Positions 39,778 through 49,194 of a DNA stretch of 64,000 nucleotides are shown here, piece after piece. The position numbers and the translations under genes were made by a program. The notes beneath the pieces were generated by a model. That model searched no databases. It saw nothing but the letters and a program-made list of their open reading frames with translations, and was not told where the DNA came from. The stretch comes from Yimella lutea. Lineage in GTDB: Bacteria; Actinomycetota; Actinomycetes; Actinomycetales; Dermatophilaceae. Numbering within the stretch: position 1 is the first letter of the stretch; the number at the start of each line of letters is the position of its first letter. The stretch spans positions 2,294,001-2,358,000 of the forward strand of contig NZ_VFMO01000001.1 in the NCBI RefSeq assembly GCF_006715095.1, written 5' to 3'.

Positions 39778-41031
39778 TCAGAGGGCGATGCCGAGGGCGG
39801 CGTCGATCGCGTCGGTGACGCGCGCTGAAGGGCCGGCGTCGGCCCGGACGTGATCGGCCGCCCACGCGTCCATGGCCTGCAACGCGGCGGGTGCGTCGAG
39901 ATCGTCGGCGAGTGCAGCGGTGATCGCGTCGGCGAGTTGGTCCGCATCGTCATCGCCGGCTCGGGACGCGACGTCGCGCCAAGTCGCCAGGCGCTCCTTC
40001 GCACTCTCGAGCTGGTCGTCGGTGTACTCCCAGTCGAGGGCGTAGTGGTGGTCAAGGACGACCAGGCGCACGGCCATCGGGTCGACGCCCTCCGCGCGTA
40101 GTTGGGAGACCTTGACCAGGTTGCCCAGCGACTTGCTCATCTTCTCGCCGTCGTAGGCCACCATCGCCTGGTGGGCGTAACGGTGCGCGAACGGGCTCTT
40201 CCCGGTCAGCGCTTCCGCCTGGACCGCTGACATCTCGTGGTGGGGAAAGACGAGGTCGGTGCCGCCGCCCTGCAGGGTGAATCCCATGCCGAGGTGGTCC
40301 AGCGCGATCGTCGTGCATTCCAGGTGCCAGCCGGGGCGTCCGGGGCCGAGTTCGACTCCGTCCCAATGGGGTTCGCCCTTGCGCCAACCGCGCCAGAGCA
40401 GCGGGTCGAGCACGTCGCGCTTGCCCGGGCGGTCGGGGTCTCCCCCGCGGTCGGCGAACACTTCCACCATCTGCTCGCGGTTCCAGCCGCTTGTTTCACC
40501 GAAGCTGGGCTGGGTCGACAGGTCGAGATAGAAGTCCTGGACGCCGTCCTGCCCGGCTTCGGACGCGTCCACCGGCAGGCCGTACGCCACGCCTTCCGCG
40601 ACCAGTCGCGAAATGACCTCGACATGGCGAGGCATCGTCTCGACGACGCCGACGTAGTGCTGGGGCGGAAGGTTGCGCAGGGCCTCCATGTCGGCGTGGA
40701 AGATGTCGATCTCACGCTGGGCGAGGTCCTGCCAGTCGATGCCGTCGCGCGCTGCCCGTTCGAGCAGCGGGTCGTCGATGTCGGTGACGTTCTGTACATA
40801 GGTGACGTCGTGGCCGGCGTTGCGCAGTGCGCGGATCGCGAGGTCGAAGGTCACATAGGTGGCGGCGTGCCCGAGGTGCGTCGTGTCGTACGGGGTGATC
40901 CCGCAGACGTATACGCCGACCGGGTCGTTCGTCGGGACGACCTCGAGTTCACCGGTGTGTTCGTCGCGCAACCGCAGGGCGGGTGCCGCTTTCGCCAGGC
41001 GGGGAAAGGACGGCTGAGACCAGGACTTCAC
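39778..41031 (-). CDS. mshC: Cysteine:glucosaminyl-inositol ligase MshC
   Basis: A 417-residue enzyme of mycothiol synthesis that joins Cys to GlcN-myo-inositol using ATP. It is related to cysteinyl-tRNA synthetase but shorter, lacking the tRNA-binding end. The HIGH-like motif is HLGHAATY, the zinc/Cys site includes YVCGITPYD and GWHLECTTIALDHLG, FPHHEMS follows, and the second signature is KMSKS. Its presence means mycothiol is the main small thiol. It lies between a convergent PAC2 gene and an SCO1664-like gene, the usual actinobacterial context. Confidence 0.96.
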   Translation of the reverse strand: MKSWSQPSFPRLAKAAPALRLRDEHTGELEVVPTNDPVGVYVCGITPYDTTHLGHAATYVTFDLAIRALRNAGHDVTYVQNVTDIDDPLLERAARDGIDWQDLAQREIDIFHADMEALRNLPPQHYVGVVETMPRHVEVISRLVAEGVAYGLPVDASEAGQDGVQDFYLDLSTQPSFGETSGWNREQMVEVFADRGGDPDRPGKRDVLDPLLWRGWRKGEPHWDGVELGPGRPGWHLECTTIALDHLGMGFTLQGGGTDLVFPHHEMSAVQAEALTGKSPFAHRYAHQAMVAYDGEKMSKSLGNLVKVSQLRAEGVDPMAVRLVVLDHHYALDWEYTDDQLESAKERLATWRDVASRAGDDDADQLADAITAALADDLDAPAALQAMDAWAADHVRADAGPSARVTDAIDAALGIAL

Positions 41032-41107
41032 GGCGTAGAGCCTAGTTGTCGGGCGGGCTTGCTCACGAGACGGTCGGCTGAGCCGTTCACCACAGTGCCA
41101 CCACGGG

Positions 41108-41929
41108 TCACCACAGTGGCCACGGCAGCGGATGCCGGTCCTCGGGCACCTCGGGCATCACGCCGTCGGCGAGCAGGCCGTGCAGCCTTTCGTGCAATGC
41201 CTCGATCTCAGAGAGCGTGAGCAAGGGCTCCAACTGCGCCACAAGCCCGCCGTCAAGTGCCTCGGAAAAGCGTTGCAGCGCAGCGATATCCGTGGCGGCG
41301 ATGGGCTCACCGGCGAAGCCCCAGAACACCGTCCGCAGCTTCTCCTCCTCGTGGAAGCACAGGCCGTGATCGATGGCCCAGAACGTGGCGTCGTCCGCCA
41401 GCAGCGCACTCGCCTTGCGGTCGGCGTTGTTCAGCAGTGCGTCGAACACCGCGAGCGTACGCAGGCGCGGGGTGTCGCTGTGCGAGACGACCAGCGGTCG
41501 ATCTGCCTCGTCCCGGACGGCGAGCACAGGGACGTTGCCGTCCGGGACGTCAGCCGGCGCGTCGATGCGGACGAAGTCGGGGTCCTCCCGCCCCTCGAGC
41601 GGTCCGACCCACTGCTGAACGGTGCCCGGCCCGAGCGGCCCGTCCCGCAGGACCGTCCTGGGCACGAAGTTCCAGCCGGTGGCGTCCGAGACGTACGAGG
41701 CCGCCAGCTCGCGTCCGGCGAGGGACCCGTCGGGGAAGTCCCACAAGGGTCGTTCGCCTCGAATCGGCTTGTAGACCGCGGCTGTTCGCTTCTCACCCTC
41801 GCCCACCCAGACACGCAGCGCGACATTGGACGCATCGACCAGCCGCCCTTCGATCTCCAGGTCGCTGTCGGCCAGCAGCCGCAGCACCTGGTCGTCAGCG
41901 CTTGTATCCGTTGGCACGGGGACAGACAT
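41108..41929 (-). CDS. SCO1664 family protein (kinase-like fold)
   Basis: A 273-residue protein of the SCO1664 family, found beside mshC and DUF3090 genes in actinomycetes. Conserved parts are [40 protein letters not shown]-like sequence, [22 protein letters not shown] and [12 protein letters not shown]. The Asn-Asn-Ala-Asp-Arg and Ile-Asp-His-Gly segments recall the catalytic and metal loops of PI3K/HipA-like kinases. Activity is unproven. ATG 41929 overlaps the DUF3090 gene by 35 bp, which is long, so a later GTG could be the true start. Confidence 0.82.
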   Translation of the reverse strand: [273 protein letters not shown]

Positions 41930-42434
41930 GGCCGTTCGGGTCCAGCGGGTCGCCGCAGAGCGGGCACGGCGGACGGCCCTGCTCAAGCAATGCCGTTGCA
42001 CGACGGGTGAATTCGCGCGCCATCTGCGGCTGCACCGCGACGCGGAGCGTGGTGCTGTCGGGTTCGTCGACGGCGACGGACGGTTCGCCCGATTCATCCA
42101 CCTCGACCGACACGGTGGAATCGAGGCACTCCACGATCACGCGCAGCGTCTCCGGATCCCAGGCAAGCGTGAGGGTGCCCACCCGGAATTCATCATCGAT
42201 CGGGGTGCTCAGTGGCTCGTTGTCCGGTTCCATGACCGGGACGTCAGCGGTGGCGTCCAGTTGGTCGAGCAGTTCATCGATCCGCTCGGCAAGCATCGCG
42301 ACCTGCGCCTTCTCCAGCGACACGCTGGTGATCCGGCGGCCGTCGACGGCCTGCAGGAAGAAGGTGCGCTGGCCCGCAGGGCCGACGGTGCCCGCGACGA
42401 ACCTGTCGGGGTCCAGGTACTCGATCAACGGCAT
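41895..42434 (-). CDS. DUF3090 family protein
   Basis: A 179-residue protein matching DUF3090, with the start MPLIEYLDPDRFVAGTVGPAGQRTFFLQA and a C-terminal zinc-ribbon-like Cys pair set (CPLCGDPLDPNGHVCPR). It is generally encoded between a phosphoglycerate-mutase-like protein and an SCO1664-like protein, as here. Function is unknown; the conserved trio suggests a shared task. It is 22 bp downstream of the phosphatase-like gene on the same strand. Confidence 0.88.
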   Translation of the reverse strand: MPLIEYLDPDRFVAGTVGPAGQRTFFLQAVDGRRITSVSLEKAQVAMLAERIDELLDQLDATADVPVMEPDNEPLSTPIDDEFRVGTLTLAWDPETLRVIVECLDSTVSVEVDESGEPSVAVDEPDSTTLRVAVQPQMAREFTRRATALLEQGRPPCPLCGDPLDPNGHVCPRANGYKR

Positions 42435-42456
42435 GTACCGACCCTAGCGCCGCGCC

Positions 42457-43164
42457 TCAGCCCTGCGCGGTCGAGCCACCGCCGACAGTTGCCTCGGCGT
42501 CCTTCGCCTGATCGGGCTTCGGCACGAGGTCGGCGGGATCGCTACCGGTGTCGTTGATCCGCAGCACGAACGGCCGCGTAGCGGTGAGGCGTACGGCGCT
42601 CAGCGAGGCCGGACCGACGGTGATGCGCTGGAACTGGTCGATGTGCTCACCGAGACATTCGGCGAGGATCGACTTGATCACGTCGCCGTGGGACACCAGC
42701 GCCCACACCGCGTGCGCACCGACCTGTTGCTCGAAATGTGCGTCGTAGTGCCGCATCGTCTCAACCGCTCGCAACTGCATCTGGGCGATCGACTCGTGCC
42801 GGTACTGCTCGCTCGCAGGAAATGTGGCCGCGCTCGGGTGATCCTGCACCGTGCGCCAAAGGTCTTCCTTCGCCAGCTCTTTGAGCGGCCGGTTCGTCCA
42901 ACCGCCGTAGTGGCACTCCCCCACGCCCTCGTCGACCGTCACCTCAACCTCACGCCCGGAGACGATCGCGTCCGTCGTCTCACGGCAGCGCTGCAACGGG
43001 CTGGTCACCACGCCGGCCAACGGAACATCGCGCAGCCGTCGGCCGAGCGCGGTCACCTGCTCCTTGCCGGTGTCGTCGAGACCGACACCCTCGGTCCAGC
43101 CGGCCAGCAGCCCGGCGGCGTTCGCCGCGGTCCGCCCGTGCCGCAGCAACAACACGGTGGTCAC
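42457..43164 (-). CDS. MSMEG_4193-type histidine phosphatase family protein
   Basis: A 235-residue phosphoglycerate-mutase-like enzyme. The catalytic motif is LLLRHGRTAANA, where His is phosphorylated; a second His is in WALVSHGDVIKS. SPLQRCRETTDAI and GECHYGGWTNRPL are family features. The start is GTG 43164, which overlaps the stop of the LLM gene by 4 bp (GTGA). It belongs to the DUF3090/SCO1664 gene group. The substrate is unknown. Confidence 0.9.
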   Translation of the reverse strand: MTTVLLLRHGRTAANAAGLLAGWTEGVGLDDTGKEQVTALGRRLRDVPLAGVVTSPLQRCRETTDAIVSGREVEVTVDEGVGECHYGGWTNRPLKELAKEDLWRTVQDHPSAATFPASEQYRHESIAQMQLRAVETMRHYDAHFEQQVGAHAVWALVSHGDVIKSILAECLGEHIDQFQRITVGPASLSAVRLTATRPFVLRINDTGSDPADLVPKPDQAKDAEATVGGGSTAQG

Positions 43165-44222
43165 GAGGAACGCAGTCCCTCGTCGTCCATCAATCGTGCG
43201 ATGAGTCCGAGCAGTTCGATCCGCTCCTGCATGCTGTCCATCCACGGCGAAACCGCGAGCGTCGTCACGCCGGCTTTCGCATAAGCACGCAGCCGGGCGC
43301 GGATCGCTTCTGCGTCTGCAACCATCGCGGTGCGTTCGATGAACTCGCGCGGCACGGCTGCGGCCGCGTCGCGGTGCTGCTTGGCCAGGAACAGATTCTG
43401 GACGTGGTCTGCGTGCTTCTCGAAGCCCATCCGGGTGGCGAGCGCGTGATAGAAGTTCTTGTCCCTCGAGCCCATGCCACCGATGTAGAGAGCGGCGTGG
43501 CCGCGCAGCCGATCGGCTGCGGCGTCGACGTTGTCGGCCATGCTCACGTTGACGGAGGCGACGACGTCGAACCCGTCCATCGTCAGGTCGGACTTCGCCC
43601 GGCCGCCCGCGATCGTCTCGAGTTGCTCGGGCAGGTATTCGGGGCTGACGAAGATGCCGATCCAGCCGTCGGCGATCTCGCCGGTGAGCGCGAGGTTCTT
43701 CGGACCGAGCGAGGCCAGGTAGATCGGCACGTTCTCCCGTTCGGGCAGCAAGAGCAGCCGCAATGACTTGCCCGGGCCGTCCGGCAGCGGTAGATCGAAG
43801 TGCTTGCCGTGGAACTCCACGTTCTGGCGACCGAGTGCCTGCCGGACGATCTCGACGTACTCACGGGTGCGACCCAGCGGATCGGCGAACCTGACGCCGT
43901 GCCAGCCCTCGCTGACCTGCGGCCCGGAAACACCGAGGCCCAGGTGAAAGCGTCCGCCGGTGATCCGGTCCAGCGTCGCGGCGGTCATCGCGGTCATCGC
44001 CGGGCTGCGACCCGGAATCTGCATGATCGCGGCGCCATACCCGACGTGTTCGGTGTGTGCAGCCAGGTAACCGGTCAGGCTCGGGATGTCGGAGCCGTAC
44101 GCCTCCGCCAGCCATACGACGTCGTAGCGATGCTCGTCGGCGGCCTTCGCCAGGGCAAGCATGCCGTCGAGGTCGTCGGTACCGGTCGTTCCCCAGTAGC
44201 CCACATTGAGCGCAAGTCGCAT
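43161..44222 (-). CDS. LLM-class F420-dependent oxidoreductase
   Basis: A 353-residue TIM-barrel protein of the luciferase-like monooxygenase class. It starts MRLALNVGYWG and has DVVWLAEAYGSD, the ITGGRFHLGLGVSG signature, and PIYLASLGPKNLALTGEIADGW. The pattern fits F420-dependent reductases rather than FMN monooxygenases, as expected in an actinomycete. The substrate is not predictable. It is coupled to the phosphatase-like gene by a 4-bp overlap, so it heads the gene group with DUF3090 and SCO1664. Confidence 0.88.
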   Translation of the reverse strand: MRLALNVGYWGTTGTDDLDGMLALAKAADEHRYDVVWLAEAYGSDIPSLTGYLAAHTEHVGYGAAIMQIPGRSPAMTAMTAATLDRITGGRFHLGLGVSGPQVSEGWHGVRFADPLGRTREYVEIVRQALGRQNVEFHGKHFDLPLPDGPGKSLRLLLLPERENVPIYLASLGPKNLALTGEIADGWIGIFVSPEYLPEQLETIAGGRAKSDLTMDGFDVVASVNVSMADNVDAAADRLRGHAALYIGGMGSRDKNFYHALATRMGFEKHADHVQNLFLAKQHRDAAAAVPREFIERTAMVADAEAIRARLRAYAKAGVTTLAVSPWMDSMQERIELLGLIARLMDDEGLRSS

Positions 44223-44291
44223 GTCTGGAACGGTACTCGCTCCACGGTGCGTCAGCGGGGCCGCCCGCGTGGCCGCCGATAGGTTGGGGCC

Positions 44292-45230
44292 ATGCTTTCG
44301 CGCTCCCTCGGTCGCAGCGGACTGACCGTCTCCACGCTCACTCTCGGCACGATGAACTGGGGCACCCAGGTCGACGAGGACGACGCGCGCCTGCTGCTCG
44401 AGGACTATCTGGACGCCGGTGGCACCACGATCGACACCGCGTACGGGTACGCCGACGGCGGCAGCGAGACGATCATCGGGTCCCTCATCGAGGGCCTGCA
44501 CCGCGAGGACCTCGTCCTTGTCGGAAAGGCCGGTATCTCGCGTCGTACCGGGCAGCGGGTGGTCGACACCTCCCGTCGTGCGCTGCTGACCCAGTTGGAC
44601 GCGTCCCTCACCCGACTCGGCACCGAGCATCTGGACCTCTGGCTGGTGCACAGCTGGTCGGACGAGGTGCCCTGGCAGGAGACGCTCGGAGCGTTGGAGT
44701 GCGCGGTGACGTCGGGCAAAGCCCGCTACGTCGGGGTTTCCAATTACTCCGGTTGGCAGTCGGCGATCGTCGCCGGTGAGGCGCAGCGACTGCGAATTCC
44801 CTTGGTGGCCAACCAGGTTCAGTACAGCCTGCTCGACCGGTCGGCCGAGGCCGAGATTCTGCCGGCTGCAGACGCGCTAGGGCTCGGGGTGATGGCGTGG
44901 TCACCGTTGGCCGGTGGGGTGCTCACCGGCAAGTACCGTGGTGGCGTCCCGGCCGAGAGCCGGGCGAGCTCGGGCGATCACCCGCGTTGGGCCGCCCAGA
45001 TGCTCGGTGCGGCGGACGGGCCTGTGATGAAGGCCGTCGCGACGGCGGCTGACGGGCTCGGCGTCTCGCAGACCGAGGTGGCGCTGGCCTGGTTGCGCGA
45101 ACGTCCGGGACTCAGCAGTTGCGTCGTCGGAGCTCGTAAGCAGACCCAGTTGCGCGCCGCGCTCGCGTCCCAGCGGCTCGACATCGCCCCGGCGATCCGT
45201 CAGGCGCTCGACGAGGTCTCCGCGCGCTGA
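44292..45230 (+). CDS. Aldo/keto reductase
   Basis: A 312-residue TIM-barrel NADPH-dependent oxidoreductase. DAGGTTIDTAYGYADGGSE holds the catalytic Asp and Tyr, VLVGKAGI the Lys, and LDLWLVHSW the His. ARYVGVSNYSGWQ and CVVGARKQTQLRAAL match cofactor-binding regions. It is divergent from the LLM gene with 69 bp between the starts. Its substrate is unknown. Confidence 0.9.
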   Translation: MLSRSLGRSGLTVSTLTLGTMNWGTQVDEDDARLLLEDYLDAGGTTIDTAYGYADGGSETIIGSLIEGLHREDLVLVGKAGISRRTGQRVVDTSRRALLTQLDASLTRLGTEHLDLWLVHSWSDEVPWQETLGALECAVTSGKARYVGVSNYSGWQSAIVAGEAQRLRIPLVANQVQYSLLDRSAEAEILPAADALGLGVMAWSPLAGGVLTGKYRGGVPAESRASSGDHPRWAAQMLGAADGPVMKAVATAADGLGVSQTEVALAWLRERPGLSSCVVGARKQTQLRAALASQRLDIAPAIRQALDEVSAR

Positions 45231-45241
45231 GGAGCTGCTGA

Positions 45242-45631
45242 CTATTCCGACTCGTAGTCGATGTCGTCGACCTCGAACCCGCGGTACGGCTCGTCGTCAT
45301 CGTCGTCGTCCTCGAACTCGCTCAGGTCGACCTCGTCATCGTCGTCCTCTTCCTCATCGTCCGAGTCTTCGTCGTCCGAGTCATCGTCCGAGTCTTCGTC
45401 TTCATCGAGGTCGTCGTCGAAGTCGTCCTCGTCGGCGGGCAGGAAGAAGGGGGTGTTGAGCCCGTACGCCTCGTACAGCGCATCCTCGTAGGTCTCGAAG
45501 GCGTCGGCGAGCGAGTCGGCGGCCTCCTGGACATGGGGGTCGTCGTTGCCGCGTCCGCTGGACGCTAGTTCGAAATGCCGTTCCACGGCGTTGATGAAGC
45601 AGGAGAGGGCGGCACGCGGGTCGACGCTCAT
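45242..45631 (-). CDS. Small acidic protein with Asp/Glu-rich tail
   Basis: A 129-residue protein. The first 65 residues form a helical domain (MSVDPRAALSCFINAVERHFELASS, DALYEAYGLNTPFFLPA). The rest is an extremely acidic low-complexity tail of Asp, Glu and Ser, ending DDIDYESE. It is a known actinobacterial hypothetical family that is sometimes labelled primosomal protein without support. The acidic end may mimic DNA or bind basic partners, which is inference. It is convergent with the aldo/keto reductase and divergent from the DUF5703 gene. Confidence 0.75.
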   Translation of the reverse strand: MSVDPRAALSCFINAVERHFELASSGRGNDDPHVQEAADSLADAFETYEDALYEAYGLNTPFFLPADEDDFDDDLDEDEDSDDDSDDEDSDDEEEDDDDEVDLSEFEDDDDDDEPYRGFEVDDIDYESE

Positions 45632-45670
45632 ACACCGAACGCTATCGGCTCTGACGCACAATAGGCAGCG

Positions 45671-45856
45671 ATGACCGAGTATGAGTACCAGGTGCTGACG
45701 TTCCCGCGAGACGTGGAGCGCTCCGTCGTGCGCCAGACGCTGACCGATCACGCCGAGTACGGGCATTGGGAATTGGCCCGCACCCGGCTCTATCTGGGCG
45801 GTCTGCGCAAGGTGTGGTTGCGGCGCCGGATCATCCGGGTGCGCCGCACCGCCTGA
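45671..45856 (+). CDS. DUF5703 family small protein
   Basis: A 61-residue protein with the DUF5703 pattern: TEYEYQVLTFPRDVERSVVRQ, YGHWELARTRLYLGG, then a very basic end (RKVWLRRRIIRVRR). Length is normal for the family. Function is unknown. It starts 39 bp from the divergent acidic-protein gene, with its stop 20 bp before the convergent M20 peptidase gene. Confidence 0.82.
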   Translation: MTEYEYQVLTFPRDVERSVVRQTLTDHAEYGHWELARTRLYLGGLRKVWLRRRIIRVRRTA

Positions 45857-45876
45857 GTTCGATCGGTCGGCGCCGG

Positions 45877-47205
45877 TCAGCAGTCGCGCATGAACTCACC
45901 GAGCACGTCGGCTCCGAACCGTAGCGATTCCAACGGAACTCGCTCGTCGATGCCGTGGAACATCGGCGCGAAGTCGAGGTCGGCCGGCAGCCGCAGCGGG
46001 GCGAACCCGTAGCCGACGACGCCCAGTTTCGCGAGCGACTTGTTATCCGTGCCACCGGAGAGGCAGTACGGCAGCACCGCCGCGTCCGGGTCCTGGGTGG
46101 CGAGTGCCCGCTTCATCTTGTCGACCAGCGGTCCTTCGACCGGTGCGTCCAACGCGATGTCCTTGTGCACGATCTGCACCTCGACGAACTCACCCGCGAG
46201 GCGTTCGATTGTGCTCATCAACTCGTCCTCGTGGCCGGGAAGGAACCGGCAGTCCAGGCTCGCCGACGCTGATTGCGGAATGACGTTGTGCTTGTAGCCG
46301 CTGTTGAGCATCGTGAAATTGGAGGTGTCGCGCAGTGTTCCTTCGACGAACCCCCGTGCGCCGCCGATGGTCGCGAGCAGCTCGCCCGCGTCGTCCGGCG
46401 AGTAGGTGATGCCGGTGATCTCGCTCAGGCCGTCGAGGAGCAGCGAGACGCTGGCGATGTACTCGCGCGGCCAGTAGTGAGCGTTGATGCGTGCGATCGC
46501 CTCTGCGAGTCGGACCACGGCGTTCTCGTCGTTCGGCACCGATCCGTGACCGGCCCGTCCGTGAGCCACCAGACGCAACCAGGCGATGCCCTTCTCGGCG
46601 GTCTGCAACAGGTAGACACGCTGCTGTCCCCCGGCCTTCTTGGGCACCGTGACGCTGTAGCCGCCCACCTCGCTCACTGCTTCGGTCGCGCCCTCGAACA
46701 GTTCCGGACGGTGCTCGACCAGCCAGTTCGCGCCCTTGGCTCCGCCGGCCTCCTCGTCAGCGAACATGCCGACGATCAGGTCGCGCGGCGGCTTCCTGCC
46801 GGAGCGGACGAGTTCGCGCACGTTCGCGATGATCATCGCGTCCATGTCCTTCATGTCGACCGCGCCGCGTCCCCACACGCAGTCGTCCTTGATCTCGGCG
46901 GCGAACGGATCGACCTGCCAGTCCTCGGCATTCGCGGGCACGACGTCGAGGTGGCCGTGGACGACCAGCGCACCGCGCGAGGAGTCCTCACCCTCGATAC
47001 GGACGACGACGCTCGCGCGGCCGGGCTCACTTTCGATGAGTTCAGGATCCAGGCCCACCTCGGTGAACTCCGACATCACGTACTCGGCGGCTTTGCGCTC
47101 GCCGGGGCCTTTGTCGTTGCCGTAATTGCTGGTGTCGATGCCGATGAGGTCCTGACAGATACGCACGACCTCGTCCCGCGCTCGGGTCTGCTGCTGATCG
47201 TTCAT
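45877..47205 (-). CDS. M20-family metallopeptidase
   Basis: A 442-residue di-zinc aminoacylase or dipeptidase-like enzyme. HGHLDVVPA holds the first metal His and Asp, and GAVDMKDMDAM the bridging Asp. FADEEAGGAKGANWL gives the catalytic Glu pair, and a dimerisation domain (about residues 200-320) follows with GRAGHGSVPN. The ATG at 47205 has AGGAG five nt upstream. The natural substrate is unknown. It lies 38 bp downstream of the DNA ligase on the same strand. Confidence 0.9.
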   Translation of the reverse strand: MNDQQQTRARDEVVRICQDLIGIDTSNYGNDKGPGERKAAEYVMSEFTEVGLDPELIESEPGRASVVVRIEGEDSSRGALVVHGHLDVVPANAEDWQVDPFAAEIKDDCVWGRGAVDMKDMDAMIIANVRELVRSGRKPPRDLIVGMFADEEAGGAKGANWLVEHRPELFEGATEAVSEVGGYSVTVPKKAGGQQRVYLLQTAEKGIAWLRLVAHGRAGHGSVPNDENAVVRLAEAIARINAHYWPREYIASVSLLLDGLSEITGITYSPDDAGELLATIGGARGFVEGTLRDTSNFTMLNSGYKHNVIPQSASASLDCRFLPGHEDELMSTIERLAGEFVEVQIVHKDIALDAPVEGPLVDKMKRALATQDPDAAVLPYCLSGGTDNKSLAKLGVVGYGFAPLRLPADLDFAPMFHGIDERVPLESLRFGADVLGEFMRDC

Positions 47206-47243
47206 CGCTGCTCCTGCGTCTACTTGCCGGTCTCGTCGGTCTG

Positions 47244-48773
47244 TTACCACTGTGCCAAACGCCGTACCTCGTCGATCGTGTCGGCCTGCTCGGCGGTTTT
47301 GTCGTCGCGGTAACGCAGCACTCGCGCGAACCGCAGCGCGACTCCGCCGGGATACCTGGTCGATTTCTGCAGGCCGTCGAACGCGATCTCGACGACCTGC
47401 TCCGGACGCACCCGCACCACCCAGTCGTCGCGGTCGGTCATGAGGTCGGTGAACCGCTCGGTCTGCCAGGCGAGCATCTCGTCGGTCATTCCCTTGAACG
47501 TCTTGCCGAGCATGATGAAGTCGCCGGTGTTCGGGTCACGGGCACCCAGATGGATGTTCGACAGGAAGCCCTTGCGTCGACCGCTGCCTTCCTCGACAGC
47601 GAGCACGACGAGGTCGAGGGTGTGACGTGGTTTCACCTTGACCCACCCGCTGCCCCGGCGTCCGGCGGCATAGACCGAGTCAAGGCGTTTGGCGACCACC
47701 CCTTCGTGTCCTCGGCCCACCCAGTCCTCGAAGAACTCCTGCGCCGCAGCGGAATTCGTCGGACGAACCGCAGTCACGACGTGCTGTTGCGGCACCAGGC
47801 GTTCGAGTCGCTCTCGTCGGACGTGCAGCGGTTCGTCGACGAGGTCGTCTCCGTCCAGATGCATGAGATCGAAGAACAACGCGGTGAGCGGGACGTTGCG
47901 GCGTAGTTCGTCGGGGTCGGCGCTGCTGGCCGTGCGAGCGCCGGTCACCTGGAACGGTTCGGGGCGACCGTCGGGACGCAGGGCGATGGCCTCGCCGTCG
48001 AGGACCGCTTCCTTCGCCGGTAGTGCGCGCACCACCTCGACCACGTCCGGAAGTCGGGCGGTGATGTCGTCCAGGCTGCGGGTGAACAACCGGACCTCGT
48101 CACCGATCTTGTGTGCTTGCAGGCGAATTCCGTCAAGTTTCACCTCGACCGTCCACTCCCCCGGCTCCTCGACCACGGACTCCACGTCCGGACTCGACCC
48201 CGCGAGCATCGGACGCAGCGGGCGCCCGACCTCGAGGCGCACCTCCTCGAGAGCAGGCGCCCCGCCGTCCAGCGCGATGGCCGCCACTGGGCCGGTACGA
48301 CCAGCCAGCATGACGGCCCGCCGCACGTCGGTCTCCTTCACCTGCGCCGCGGCCGCGATCGCTTTGAGCATGACTCCGTCTCCCGCGCCTTGACGAGCGT
48401 CGCCGAGCAGCAGTCCGGTCAGCAACCGCCGTTCTTGTTCGGTCACCCGACCCCACAGCTCGTCGAGCATCTCCCGGCGCCGGGTGTTCGACCCGGTGCC
48501 ATGCAGATCTTCCATCCGGGTGAGCGTCGCGTCCAGGTCGAGGACGTCGACCGAAGCTTCCTCGACCGCATCCGAAGGGTTCGAGCGCAGCGATCGCCCA
48601 CCGATCCCGACCCTGCGCTGCGGCAGCGTGCCGGCGAGGTAGTCGGCGATCACCGCGCGCTCGTCGGGCCGGGCCTCACGCAGCGCCTGCGCGATCAACG
48701 CAACCTTCTCGTTGCGTGACCGCGTGGCGCCGACCCGGCGCGAGACGTCCGCGACCTGCGCGAAGAGGGTCAT
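47244..48773 (-). CDS. ATP-dependent DNA ligase (LigB type)
   Basis: A 509-residue ligase. An N-terminal helical DNA-binding domain (about residues 1-190) precedes the nucleotidyltransferase core. The nucleophile is Lys212 in VEVKLDGIRLQAH (KxDG). Motifs IV and V are in HEGVVAKRLDSVY and GSGWVKVKPRH. An OB-fold follows. It is an accessory, actinobacterial-type replacement or repair ligase; the essential NAD-dependent enzyme is expected elsewhere. The ATG overlaps the stop of the AHSA1 gene by 4 bp. Confidence 0.93.
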   Translation of the reverse strand: MTLFAQVADVSRRVGATRSRNEKVALIAQALREARPDERAVIADYLAGTLPQRRVGIGGRSLRSNPSDAVEEASVDVLDLDATLTRMEDLHGTGSNTRRREMLDELWGRVTEQERRLLTGLLLGDARQGAGDGVMLKAIAAAAQVKETDVRRAVMLAGRTGPVAAIALDGGAPALEEVRLEVGRPLRPMLAGSSPDVESVVEEPGEWTVEVKLDGIRLQAHKIGDEVRLFTRSLDDITARLPDVVEVVRALPAKEAVLDGEAIALRPDGRPEPFQVTGARTASSADPDELRRNVPLTALFFDLMHLDGDDLVDEPLHVRRERLERLVPQQHVVTAVRPTNSAAAQEFFEDWVGRGHEGVVAKRLDSVYAAGRRGSGWVKVKPRHTLDLVVLAVEEGSGRRKGFLSNIHLGARDPNTGDFIMLGKTFKGMTDEMLAWQTERFTDLMTDRDDWVVRVRPEQVVEIAFDGLQKSTRYPGGVALRFARVLRYRDDKTAEQADTIDEVRRLAQW

Positions 48774-49081
48774 CGGGCGCCCGGGCTGACCAACTCGTCC
48801 AGCTGGTCCAGGCGCTGCGTCCAGAGCCGCCGCATCTCGTCGGGATCGCTCGAGGTCTTTTGCTGCACAACGAGTTTCGAACCTGCCGGATTCTGTTCGA
48901 AAGTCACCACGAGAGCCTCGTCCGCGGTCGTGACGCGCTCGTCGGGCACGACCTCGACGAAGTCAGGTTCGGGCTCGCTCGTGCCCCACCAGGTGGCGAG
49001 TTCGACCGCGTCGGTCCACGCCCGGAACAGACGCCGCGGCGCAGTATTGAAGACCCGCTCGATCTCGACGGTCTCAGTCAT
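48770..49081 (-). CDS. SRPBCC/AHSA1-like domain protein
   Basis: A 103-residue protein of the Aha1/START-like fold. VEIERVFNTAPRRLFRAWTDAVELATWWG is typical of the family N-terminus, and the end has RLDQLDELV in the C-terminal helix. It is shorter than the usual 140 residues because the central sheet looks trimmed, so it may be degraded or a mini-version. It is coupled by a 4-bp overlap to the DNA ligase. No ligand is known. Confidence 0.7.
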   Translation of the reverse strand: MTETVEIERVFNTAPRRLFRAWTDAVELATWWGTSEPEPDFVEVVPDERVTTADEALVVTFEQNPAGSKLVVQQKTSSDPDEMRRLWTQRLDQLDELVSPGAR

Positions 49082-49194
49082 GGTCCACTCCTGGTCACTC
49101 GGTCAGATGGCTCCATCTTCCAGCACAGTTGCTACCCGACAACGGTTCGCGGACCCAGAAGGAGAAACGAGGTTCGGATCAGCCGTAGACCTTC

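Noticed and set aside
45261..45491. Ser-rich frame opposite the acidic protein
   Set aside because: A simple mirror of GAC/GAG-rich codons in the Asp/Glu tail of the minus-strand gene.
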